Source: Candidatus Cloacimonas sp. (GTDB taxonomy: Bacteria > Cloacimonadota > Cloacimonadia > Cloacimonadales > Cloacimonadaceae). From it: DNA of 64,000 nt. Position 1 is the stretch's first letter, and each line of letters starts with the position of its first letter. The notes below the pieces were generated by a model. That model saw only the letters and a program-made list of their open reading frames with translations, was not told the origin of the DNA and made no database searches. The translations under genes were made by a program, and so were the position numbers. Shown here in pieces: positions 17,246 to 28,000 of the stretch. The stretch covers positions 1 through 64,000 of the forward strand of contig JALOCJ010000003.1 of NCBI GenBank assembly GCA_023227825.1, given 5' to 3'.

Positions 17246-19690
17246 ATGGTATATTCCCATAATTATCCGGAAACCGGTTCTAAAAAAGAACTAACTGTTC
17301 ATCTAAATGAAGTTTACACCGGTATGATGTCTATTATTAATTCAGCATCGGAATTAGAATTAATGAAAGGTATAGATAATCTCAATTATATTGTTAAACT
17401 TATTGCTTATCTACATGATATAGGTAAAGCAACTTCTTTTTTCCAAAAAAAGCTCTTAAATGAGCCACTTAAACAAAATGAATTATGCTATACAAAACAT
17501 TCATTATTAGGTGCAGTTTTAGGTTTTTATCTCACTGAACAGCTTGGTTTTAATTCTATAACGAGCAATATTGTTTACAGAATTATACATTCACATCATT
17601 CCAGCTTTCATAAAAACAAAGACCTTCTTCGTTTAGATAATAATCAATTATCAATTTTAAGAACTCAGTATAATGATATTATTAACAACAAAGAATCTCA
17701 AGAGATCATACATTTCATTTCAGAAAATATAAATAGCCCTTTACCCGACATAAAGGAATTTAATGAATTAACACAAGAAACAGGGATTGTAGCAAATGAG
17801 CTTATTACTTGCTTAACTATAAATGAATTTGGTGCAAACAATAATGAAACGGATTATTACAGCTGGTTATATTTCTTTCTCCTCTCGGCATTAAATAGAG
17901 CGGATAAGTACAGTGCTTCTTTTAATTCAGCTTATGATATGGAAAAAGCATATCAGACAGTTTTCTCAAAATCCCTATCTCCAAGTTTTATAGAAGATCA
18001 TTTGGCAAACAAGAAGAATAATTCAAAAACACCTACATCTCCAATTATTTCTTCTTTACGGGATGATTTCTTTTTAAAAGTTAAAGCTAATGCAACTGCT
18101 GCTAACTTAGATCATCATCTTTATTCTATTTATGCCCCAACCGGTATTGGGAAAACCTTGTCTTTATTAAATGCAGCTATCATAATGCAGAATAGGTTAC
18201 GGGAGGATAAAAAGCAGAATTACAAAATTATCTATGGTCTTCCTTTTTTATCTATAATAGATCAGGTTTCAGATGATATAACAGAAATTTTACAGTTAGC
18301 TAAATATGACATTAATTGGAATATCTTTCAGGAATACCATCATCTGTCTACTCCCATGGTTTCTTCTGAAGAAAAAGAGGAAGAACAATATAGACAGGAT
18401 CAAATTCAATTATTAAGTTCATTTTGGGATAGTCAGATAATACTAACAACTTTTGTGTCTCTGCTGGAAACAATCTCAGATTCCAGACAAAGCATCAAGT
18501 TAGCTTCTCTCGCAAGTTCTATTATCATAATTGATGAAGTTCAATCTGTTGATGCCGGTTTATATGAATATGTGAAATGGTTTATTCTGCATTTAACAAA
18601 ATACTTAGGAAGTTATGTTATTATTTCTTCAGCAACAATGCCGGATTGTTTTAGGGGCGATGAGTTTAATAGCTTAATTGGTGATCAGAATGCAATAGAA
18701 GAGCCTTTCAGAAAGTTAAACAGATACAAAATTTATAAACCGATTGAATACAACTTTGACCAGTTTACTAGTTATGTTATGCAGTTTATTAAAAAACAAC
18801 CGGATAAATATTATTTAATTGTTGCCAATACTAGAAAAATGGCTTATAAACTTGCAAAATGGTTTAATGAGAGAAATTATGATATCTGTTTCCTTTCCAC
18901 TTTAGTTATACCCTATCAAAGAAAAGCAAGAATAAAAGATATAAGGGATGGGATCAAACCTCATATTATAGTTTCAACACAGTTAATTGAGGCAGGTGTT
19001 GATATGAGTGTTGATTATATTTTCAGGTTTCTTGCTCCTCTTGACAATATTATTCAAACAGCAGGTAGAACTAATAGACATTATGAAAGCGAAAGTTGTT
19101 CTGGAACAGTTAATCTGATAGATATGTGCTATGACAATAATAAAAAAGATTATAACTTAATTTATGTTAGTAATAGTAAGAGATCTCAAGGCGACATAAA
19201 GATGAGCAATACAATTAAGATATTAAATGAAAAAGATATATATTGTGAAAAGGAAATATTTGATTTAAGTAGTGAATATTTCAAGAATCTTTCCACTGTT
19301 AATTATTGGGAAACCGCCCATAATAAATTAAAAGATCATCAATGGAATGATTTTGGGAATGAAATTAGGATTATAAACAACGAATTGGAGACAGTTAGTA
19401 TAGTAATAGATCATAGGGATTGGTCTGAAAAAGTTTCCTCTCTTTGGGAAAAACATAACGAGCTAATAAATAAGCTAAATAAATATGATGGAGATATTTA
19501 TTCTTTAAAGGCTGAGCTTAAAGATAATTTACGCCAGCTTTCTAATTATATGCTGAATATCTATTTAACAGATACAGAAAATCTTATTGAATTTGATAAA
19601 AATAAGGAAAGTATTCAACTAATTAGGGAACAGTATGATTCCAAATTAGGTCTAAATATTTTCGGGAAAGAATCAATAAATTGTTTTTAG
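17246..19690 (+). CDS. cas3: CRISPR-associated nuclease-helicase Cas3 (HD + SF2)
   Basis: An 814-residue fused Cas3, recruited by Cascade to degrade target DNA. The N-terminal HD nuclease has YLHDIGKATSFF near residue 55 and a downstream IIHSHHSSFH. The SF2 helicase has Walker A APTGIGKTLSLLNAA near 297, the DExQ box IIDEVQSVD, SSATMP (motif III) and TAGRTNRH (motif VI). ATG follows cas5 by only 5 bp with a poor ribosome site, so translation is probably coupled. All catalytic motifs appear intact, and the interference machinery looks functional. Confidence 0.95.
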   Translation: MVYSHNYPETGSKKELTVHLNEVYTGMMSIINSASELELMKGIDNLNYIVKLIAYLHDIGKATSFFQKKLLNEPLKQNELCYTKHSLLGAVLGFYLTEQLGFNSITSNIVYRIIHSHHSSFHKNKDLLRLDNNQLSILRTQYNDIINNKESQEIIHFISENINSPLPDIKEFNELTQETGIVANELITCLTINEFGANNNETDYYSWLYFFLLSALNRADKYSASFNSAYDMEKAYQTVFSKSLSPSFIEDHLANKKNNSKTPTSPIISSLRDDFFLKVKANATAANLDHHLYSIYAPTGIGKTLSLLNAAIIMQNRLREDKKQNYKIIYGLPFLSIIDQVSDDITEILQLAKYDINWNIFQEYHHLSTPMVSSEEKEEEQYRQDQIQLLSSFWDSQIILTTFVSLLETISDSRQSIKLASLASSIIIIDEVQSVDAGLYEYVKWFILHLTKYLGSYVIISSATMPDCFRGDEFNSLIGDQNAIEEPFRKLNRYKIYKPIEYNFDQFTSYVMQFIKKQPDKYYLIVANTRKMAYKLAKWFNERNYDICFLSTLVIPYQRKARIKDIRDGIKPHIIVSTQLIEAGVDMSVDYIFRFLAPLDNIIQTAGRTNRHYESESCSGTVNLIDMCYDNNKKDYNLIYVSNSKRSQGDIKMSNTIKILNEKDIYCEKEIFDLSSEYFKNLSTVNYWETAHNKLKDHQWNDFGNEIRIINNELETVSIVIDHRDWSEKVSSLWEKHNELINKLNKYDGDIYSLKAELKDNLRQLSNYMLNIYLTDTENLIEFDKNKESIQLIREQYDSKLGLNIFGKESINCF

Positions 19691-19693
19691 ATT

Positions 19694-20752
19694 ATGGAAG
19701 TCCATTTAAATACCTACGGCAGTTACTTACGCAAAAAAGATGAGATGTTTGAATTAAGTATTGAGGATAAAAAAACCAAGCTCTCTCCGGAAAAGATATC
19801 TTCCATTGTAATTTCCAATGCTGCAATTATTACTACAGATGCTATTCAATTAGCGATGGATTATAATATTGATATTGTTTTTCTGGATAAATATGGTAAT
19901 CCTTATGGCAGGATTTGGTTTCCCAAAATTGGTAGTACTGTTTTAATAAGAAGAAAGCAGCTGGAAATGTTATCTGATAATGTAGGTTTACAATTTATTA
20001 AAAATTGGGTTGCCATTAAAATAATGAATCAGTATCGTTTTGTACAGCGTTTACTTTCCAAGCGAGATTGTAATAAAAGTATCTTTCAAACCCGGATGCA
20101 AAATATGCAGGAAGCAGCCATTTGTATAATGCAAGCAGAAGGCAAATTGGAAGAAGTTTCGGGTTCTTTTATGGGTTGGGAAGGAGGTGCGTCCAAAAAT
20201 TACTTTTCTATTTTGGCAGAGCTTATTCCGGATGCCTATAAATTTTCGGGTAGAAGTTCGCGTCCCGCTAAAGATGCTTTTAATGCTATGCTGAATTATG
20301 GTTATGGTATGTTATATTCTAAAGTGGAGAGAGCTTTGATTATTGCTGGTCTTGATCCCTATCTGGGTCTTTTGCATAGTGATAATTACAATAAAAAGTC
20401 CTTTGTCTTTGATTTTATAGAGCCCTATCGTATTTTAGTGGATGAGCTAGTATTTTACATTTTTTCCAGGCATAAATTTTCCTCTGAGTTCATAGAACCC
20501 GTTCATCAAGGTGTTTTACTTAGCTCTGCAGGCAAAAAATTCCTGGCTCCTTTGTTATTAGAACATTTTGATGAGATTATTCGTTATCGTAATAAAAACC
20601 GTAAACGCATTGATATGCTTCAAACCGATGCTCATGCCTTTGCCAATTACTTAATTGATAAAAGGGAAAACTATTTGGAGACCTCTATAAACAGGAAATT
20701 ACAGAATTTCCTAAATAGCAATTTTGAGGATAATGGAGATGAAGAATGTTAA
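19694..20752 (+). CDS. cas1: CRISPR integrase Cas1
   Basis: A 352-residue Cas1, the integrase that inserts new spacers. The N-terminal beta region (MEVHLNTYGSYLRKKDEMFEL ... SSIVISNAAIITTDAIQLAMDYNIDIVFLDKYG) and the helical catalytic domain are complete. Candidate metal ligands are Glu in the EEVSGSFMGWEG region, His in HSDNYNKKSF and Asp/Glu in FDFIEPYR. It starts 3 bp after cas3 and overlaps cas2 by 7 bp. Confidence 0.97.
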   Translation: MEVHLNTYGSYLRKKDEMFELSIEDKKTKLSPEKISSIVISNAAIITTDAIQLAMDYNIDIVFLDKYGNPYGRIWFPKIGSTVLIRRKQLEMLSDNVGLQFIKNWVAIKIMNQYRFVQRLLSKRDCNKSIFQTRMQNMQEAAICIMQAEGKLEEVSGSFMGWEGGASKNYFSILAELIPDAYKFSGRSSRPAKDAFNAMLNYGYGMLYSKVERALIIAGLDPYLGLLHSDNYNKKSFVFDFIEPYRILVDELVFYIFSRHKFSSEFIEPVHQGVLLSSAGKKFLAPLLLEHFDEIIRYRNKNRKRIDMLQTDAHAFANYLIDKRENYLETSINRKLQNFLNSNFEDNGDEEC

Positions 20753-21036
20753 CTTGGGTTATGTATGATATCGTTAAGGACAAAACCAGGAATAAAGTTT
20801 CCAAATGCTGTGAACAAGCTGGAATTTATAGAGTTCAATATTCTGTTTTTTTAGGTGAAATGAGCCGTACCAAATGCAAAGAACTCAGCTGTCAGATAGA
20901 GGACTTAATCAATCCTGAAATTGATCGAGTTTATATTTTTCCAATGTGCAATGAGGATTTTAAAAGTTGTCAATTGCTTGGCCAGGCTTTTGATCCTGAG
21001 CTTATAACAAATGAAATAAAGGCATTTTTCTTGTGA
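20746..21036 (+). CDS. cas2: CRISPR adaptation protein Cas2
   Basis: A 96-residue ferredoxin-fold protein that bridges two Cas1 dimers during spacer integration. The first strand LTWVMYDIVKDKTRNKV has the conserved Asp, and the central IYRVQYSVFLGEM and IDRVYIFPMC segments fit the family. The start lies inside the cas1 3' end (7-bp overlap) and the stop overlaps the GTG start of cas4. Confidence 0.95.
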   Translation: MLTWVMYDIVKDKTRNKVSKCCEQAGIYRVQYSVFLGEMSRTKCKELSCQIEDLINPEIDRVYIFPMCNEDFKSCQLLGQAFDPELITNEIKAFFL

Positions 21037-21623
21037 ATGATTTACAGTTTATCACTCCTTCCGAAGTGATGGAATATCTCTTCTGCCCTCGTTTCGTTTA
21101 TTATATGAACATAATGAAAATTGAACAGCATGAACATAGAAAAACCCTCGTAAATAAAGGCAGAGATATTCATAAATTGAAAATGGTGCAAAATAAGGAC
21201 TATCTTCGTAAAAAAGCAGGCGCTATTGATAAACTTACAGATGTTTATCTTTCCTCTGATAAACTTAAACTGGTAGGAAAGGTTGATGAGGTGCTTTTTC
21301 TTGTAGACGGCAGTGCTGCTCCTCTGGATTATAAATATGCTTTTTGGGAAAATAAGGTCTATAAAACCCTTAAATATCAACAAATCCTTTATTCACTGCT
21401 GATTATGGATAACTTTCAGGTCCCTGTTAATAAAGCATTTATCGTCTATACCCGATCTCAAAACCACTTGGAAGAATTAAATATTACACAAAAAATGCAA
21501 GATAACGCTAAACTAATTCTTGACGAGATTTTTATGATAATTAATAGGGAATTGTATCCTAAACCTGCAAAGGCAAAAAGAAAATGCCTGGACTGCACTT
21601 ATCGGAATTTATGCTCTTCTTGA
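21033..21623 (+). CDS. cas4: CRISPR adaptation nuclease Cas4
   Basis: A 196-residue RecB-like Fe-S exonuclease that trims and PAM-selects prespacers. The first Cys lies in EYLFCPRFVYYM and the C-terminal cluster is CLDCTYRNLC, giving the usual four-Cys Fe-S set. The nuclease core reads GKVDEVLFL and PLDYKYAFWENKVYKTLKYQQILYSLLI, with Asp, Asp-Tyr-Lys and Gln motifs. It begins with GTG overlapping the cas2 stop (GTGA). In most type I-B loci cas4 precedes cas1; here it is last. Confidence 0.93.
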   Translation: MNDLQFITPSEVMEYLFCPRFVYYMNIMKIEQHEHRKTLVNKGRDIHKLKMVQNKDYLRKKAGAIDKLTDVYLSSDKLKLVGKVDEVLFLVDGSAAPLDYKYAFWENKVYKTLKYQQILYSLLIMDNFQVPVNKAFIVYTRSQNHLEELNITQKMQDNAKLILDEIFMIINRELYPKPAKAKRKCLDCTYRNLCSS

Positions 21624-22014
21624 AAAAGAAAAAGCAAATTACTTTTTTAACCTATTGGTTTTTTAATAGAGTGTTATTGTGTGGCTATGGTTATCATTAC
21701 GAACTTGATGAGGAATCCACTTAAAGAGAATTATATTAGTATATATTTCTGAATACTCAGGAATGAGATTTTGATAGAGATAACGGAATTATTATTCTTA
21801 CTTGTATAAATACTGTTGATCTAAATTCTGGTAGGAATTTATTGCTTAGTCAGTTACTTTTTCGCTCTTTTATAGATTTATAGAGTGTTTGTGCCGGCCC
21901 AAGATAGTCTTTCAGCTCTTTCTGGAACTGATTTTGTGTCAAAACTATCAGTTTTGATCTTCTGAAAAACTAGTTTAACTATACTATTTGTGAGGCACTT
22001 ATATTAGAAGATGT
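21624..22014 (+). promoter_or_regulatory. CRISPR leader
   Basis: A 391-bp AT-rich stretch between cas4 and the first repeat, with no ORF. It is assigned as leader because the repeats at this side are perfect while those at the far end are degenerate. It contains the inverted repeat TCAAAACT-ATC-AGTTTTGA at 21939-21957, a plausible binding site for integration factors, and TATACT at 21980-21985, a possible -10 box about 30 bp before repeat 1. The -35 match is poor. Confidence 0.75.
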
Positions 22015-25000
22015 GTTTTTACTCTACTATCCATTAAAACAAGGATTGAAACTGTCACCTGTAATGACAGACGAGCCGATGTTGGAGATGGTTTTTACTC
22101 TACTATCCATTAAAACAAGGATTGAAACTTTTTTACTGGCATCAATTTCAGACACTCTTTGCTCGTGTTTTTACTCTACTATCCATTAAAACAAGGATTG
22201 AAACTCGATCTACAGACACTACGGGATCAGTGTCAGGATTAGTTTTTACTCTACTATCCATTAAAACAAGGATTGAAACGTTAATACTCCGCCATTATCA
22301 TTTTCCGTTGTTTCAGGTTTTTACTCTACTATCCATTAAAACAAGGATTGAAACATATGATGACATTATTGTATGCCGCCACCATTATTGTTTTTACTCT
22401 ACTATCCATTAAAACAAGGATTGAAACAGTAGAGGTGAGCGAACTCTTGCCGTAGCAAAATATGTTTTTACTCTACTATCCATTAAAACAAGGATTGAAA
22501 CTGGCAGTAATCAAGGCATACCACATATTGTGTGAACTGTTTTTACTCTACTATCCATTAAAACAAGGATTGAAACAATTGGGAAAAATCTCCCGTTCCG
22601 AATGGCGTGAACTGGTTTTTACTCTACTATCCATTAAAACAAGGATTGAAACTTACATCACCAGTAGTAGTCATTGCAGTAGCACTATTGTTTTTACTCT
22701 ACTATCCATTAAAACAAGGATTGAAACGATAGTTCCATTATTGTCCTCATATTCTACTGTTTCGTTTTTACTCTACTATCCATTAAAACAAGGATTGAAA
22801 CCTGCACCAAACGGGAGGTTATCATCTTCCCAAGCGGTTTTTACTCTACTATCCATTAAAACAAGGATTGAAACTAGCTTAATAAAATGGGAACTGGAAT
22901 ATCCACTTACAGTTTTTACTCTACTATCCATTAAAACAAGGATTGAAACTAGCAGCGATTACCCAGATTGATGGTGGACATTTGCCGTTTTTACTCTACT
23001 ATCCATTAAAACAAGGATTGAAACCACAAGCAGAATACAGAAAAATTGATAGAGAATATGTTTTTACTCTACTATCCATTAAAACAAGGATTGAAACATC
23101 ATTTTAATCTCCTTACGGATTAACTTCAAAAAGTGTTTTTACTCTACTATCCATTAAAACAAGGATTGAAACGCTCTTGATTATCAATCTTTTGCTACTC
23201 TCTGCACAGGTTTTTACTCTACTATCCATTAAAACAAGGATTGAAACAAACTGATTATGGAATTGATAAAATCATAAAAGAACGTTTTTACTCTACTATC
23301 CATTAAAACAAGGATTGAAACTAATGATGCAGCTAATACTGTTATTGATTTCTGCAGTTTTTACTCTACTATCCATTAAAACAAGGATTGAAACTGCCAT
23401 CGCCAGAGGTGACTGTGAAGGTGGCTGGCGTTTTTACTCTACTATCCATTAAAACAAGGATTGAAACATCCGATGGATGATATTGGGATTGATAATCAAT
23501 TAGGTTTTTACTCTACTATCCATTAAAACAAGGATTGAAACATATTAAATTATTACCATTATGGTCTATCAAATAATGTTTTTACTCTACTATCCATTAA
23601 AACAAGGATTGAAACAAATTAGTGGCGGGGCTATTACGCTTGTCACTACTGTTTTTACTCTACTATCCATTAAAACAAGGATTGAAACAGGTCGCAGCCC
23701 AGCAAAATCCGTGGTTTGAGTTCAGTTTTTACTCTACTATCCATTAAAACAAGGATTGAAACTCTCGCCTTCGATGACAGATGAGCCAAGGTTACGAAGG
23801 TTTTTACTCTACTATCCATTAAAACAAGGATTGAAACCACTAATTGATGGAGAGCAACCGGAACTATTATTCAGTTTTTACTCTACTATCCATTAAAACA
23901 AGGATTGAAACCCCATCTGGAGATTGTTTCCAGAGTTGAAAGAGTAGTTTTTACTCTACTATCCATTAAAACAAGGATTGAAACGTTAGGCGTGCATCAA
24001 TATCTAATGATGTCAGTTCATGTTTTTACTCTACTATCCATTAAAACAAGGATTGAAACTGATCAATCACGCCTTGCATTGAAAGTTTCAATTGGGTTTT
24101 TACTCTACTATCCATTAAAACAAGGATTGAAACTTATACGCATAACTACCTCGCATTCATATATTTGGTTTTTACTCTACTATCCATTAAAACAAGGATT
24201 GAAACATCCGATGGATGATATTGGTGTTGATAAGCAATTATGTTTTTACTCTACTATCCATTAAAACAAGGATTGAAACAGTTGTAGTTGCAGAAGCCAA
24301 TGCCAGTCCTTTATGTTTTTACTCTACTATCCATTAAAACAAGGATTGAAACTGGCAATGTCCCGAGCTTTGGCTATGAAAAGGCATTCGTTTTTACTCT
24401 ACTATCCATTAAAACAAGGATTGAAACATCATTTTAATCTCCTTACGGATTAACTTCAAAAAGGTTTTTACTCTACTATCCATTAAAACAAGGATTGAAA
24501 CTTAAACTATAAAGAATAGTATAGAATATGGCTACAAGGTTTTTACTCTACTATCCATTAAAACAAGGATTGAAACAGTAAATCATTTTCCTTGTTTTGT
24601 AGTTCTGTGACTGTTTTTACTCTACTATCCATTAAAACAAGGATTGAAACGCTCTTGATTATCAATCTTTTGCTACTCTCTGCACAGGTTTTTACTCTAC
24701 TATCCATTAAAACAAGGATTGAAACTATCATCCCAAATTCCACTCCAACCATTATAAGGAGTTTTTACTCTACTATCCATTAAAACAAGGATTGAAACCC
24801 AAACCCATAATACTTTTATCCAGCGATTTTACGTTTTTACTCTACTATCCATTAAAACAAGGATTGAAACTTCCCATCACTGGTATCGGAAATATGCAGA
24901 AAATCTCGTTTTTACTCTACTATCCATTAAAACAAGGATTGAAACATCCAGCATTGCTTGCCCTGAAGTTGGGTGAGTAGGTTTTTACTCTACTATCCAT

Positions 25001-28000
25001 TAAAACAAGGATTGAAACTAGTATCAAAAGCTAAAGTAGTCTTTCCAAAATCAATGTTTTTACTCTACTATCCATTAAAACAAGGATTGAAACAACTCAA
25101 TCATCTTGTCACTCTGCCACTGGTAATTGTGTTTTTACTCTACTATCCATTAAAACAAGGATTGAAACGGTCTCGGGACTTTCAACCAAATGCACCAGAT
25201 GAAGGTTTTTACTCTACTATCCATTAAAACAAGGATTGAAACTGAACTTCAATTTGCAAGCGTGGCAGAAGATGCTATGTTTTTACTCTACTATCCATTA
25301 AAACAAGGATTGAAACCAGTCAGATGGGATGAATTTGACGGTGCTTCTCTGCGTGTTTTTACTCTACTATCCATTAAAACAAGGATTGAAACCACCGCCG
25401 TAACGCCAGGTATGCAAAAATAGAACATAGTTTTTACTCTACTATCCATTAAAACAAGGATTGAAACTTATTACTCAGAACGGTATCAATAAAATGAAAG
25501 AGGTTTTTACTCTACTATCCATTAAAACAAGGATTGAAACAAACAATACAAATAGATGGCTATAATTACATATTGAGTTTTTACTCTACTATCCATTAAA
25601 ACAAGGATTGAAACTTGCCAGGCGTTAGATATAGCCACACCGAACCCGCAGAGTTTTTACTCTACTATCCATTAAAACAAGGATTGAAACTCCGATAAAG
25701 AGGGCTTGGTTGAATTGCCCAACGGGGTTTTTACTCTACTATCCATTAAAACAAGGATTGAAACATATGCAGTCTGGAACGCTAAAAATTGGTGCAGGCA
25801 TGTTTTTACTCTACTATCCATTAAAACAAGGATTGAAACTCAGTAATTTCTGCATGTATATCAGCAGTCCTATCAAGGTTTTTACTCTACTATCCATTAA
25901 AACAAGGATTGAAACGTATGCAGTAGAAGCTCATCATCTGCAATTACTTGAGTTTTTACTCTACTATCCATTAAAACAAGGATTGAAACCATAAACTATG
26001 CAGAAATTGCCATCTATCACATCTGTTTTTACTCTACTATCCATTAAAACAAGGATTGAAACACATAGAGAATATTCCCGTGTCCGCAAGCAAGCGGTGT
26101 TTTTACTCTACTATCCATTAAAACAAGGATTGAAACATGTAAAAACCAAAACTATAACCTATTATATTTCCGGTTTTTACTCTACTATCCATTAAAACAA
26201 GGATTGAAACTCAGCTTGACGAGATAATTAAAATGGCAGATAATATTGTTTTTACTCTACTATCCATTAAAACAAGGATTGAAACGAATGATATCCGTTA
26301 TAATATCTATAGCTATAACTTGTTTTTACTCTACTATCCATTAAAACAAGGATTGAAACAATATAATTCTCCCACCTCAATCTGCGTGCCATCTACCGTT
26401 TTTACTCTACTATCCATTAAAACAAGGATTGAAACATAGTGACCCGAGGATAAAGAAAGTTCTCGAGAATGTTTTTACTCTACTATCCATTAAAACAAGG
26501 ATTGAAACCAAGTGGCTGCCTGCTTGAACGGGAGCGTCTTGCGTTGTTTTTACTCTACTATCCATTAAAACAAGGATTGAAACCTATTAAGAACGGTAAT
26601 GAAGTGTTTCAGTATTACGTTTTTACTCTACTATCCATTAAAACAAGGATTGAAACGAATTACCAGTATTATACATACAGTTATGACTATAGTGTTTTTA
26701 CTCTACTATCCATTAAAACAAGGATTGAAACTTGACATCAGTTACAACAATTTCTATATTGCTATCTGTTTTTACTCTACTATCCATTAAAACAAGGATT
26801 GAAACAATAAAAATAAGCTTAGCTGCCTACCAATGTTCGTGTTTTTACTCTACTATCCATTAAAACAAGGATTGAAACAATATAATTCTCCCACCTCAAT
26901 CTGCGTGCCATCTGTTTTTACTCTACTATCCATTAAAACAAGGATTGAAACTGGCATACCAAATTGCGGATGGAAGGCAGGGATCAGCGTTTTTACTCTA
27001 CTATCCATTAAAACAAGGATTGAAACATTCGCTCTTCTTTGTCCCGCGGTGTCCCTCCTATAAAGTTTTTACTCTACTATCCATTAAAACAAGGATTGAA
27101 ACTTATCCCCAATAATTACCAAATCATCTGAATACCTGGTTTTTACTCTACTATCCATTAAAACAAGGATTGAAACCTATAATACTACAAGCGGTGGTAA
27201 GCGGGTGGTCGCGGTTTTTACTCTACTATCCATTAAAACAAGGATTGAAACATAATGTACACGCGCGTGAGGGGGTTCTTACCAAGGTTTTTACTCTACT
27301 ATCCATTAAAACAAGGATTGAAACTACAATGTAGTTCCGCCAACCCATTCCTCGCCTTCGTTTTTACTCTACTATCCATTAAAACAAGGATTGAAACTCC
27401 AGGGCATTAAACCATGGATTAGATGGGCTATGTTTTTACTCTACTATCCATTAAAACAAGGATTGAAACGCTGATCGTAGCTGCTTACTCCCATCTCCTG
27501 CATATGTTTTTACTCTACTATCCATTAAAACAAGGATTGAAACCAATGTATAGCAAGATGATAGAAGAGATGGGCAAACAGTTTTTACTCTACTATCCAT
27601 TAAAACAAGGATTGAAACGCAAAGAAGATGACTGGAGTGGCTTAGAGAGGGTGGGTTTTTACTCTACTATCCATTAAAACAAGGATTGAAACCTGTCTGT
27701 GGTGAATCAATGCTTCCTGTAATCCATGTTTTTACTCTACTATCCATTAAAACAAGGATTGAAACAAGGAAAATTATGAATAATAATACTTGGGGTCCCA
27801 GTTTTTACTCTACTATCCATTAAAACAAGGATTGAAACATTAGACGCAATTCAAAATCCCTCAATTCTTCTTGGAGTTTTTACTCTACTATCCATTAAAA
27901 CAAGGATTGAAACTAATGAAACACTTAATACTTTTGTTGAAAACATTTTGTTTTTACTCTACTATCCATTAAAACAAGGATTGAAACATCATCCCATAAA

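Noticed and set aside
24558..24752. Minus-strand ORFs in the array (SILVLMDSRVKT), also at 28552-28755
   Set aside because: Reverse-strand translation of the same repeat.
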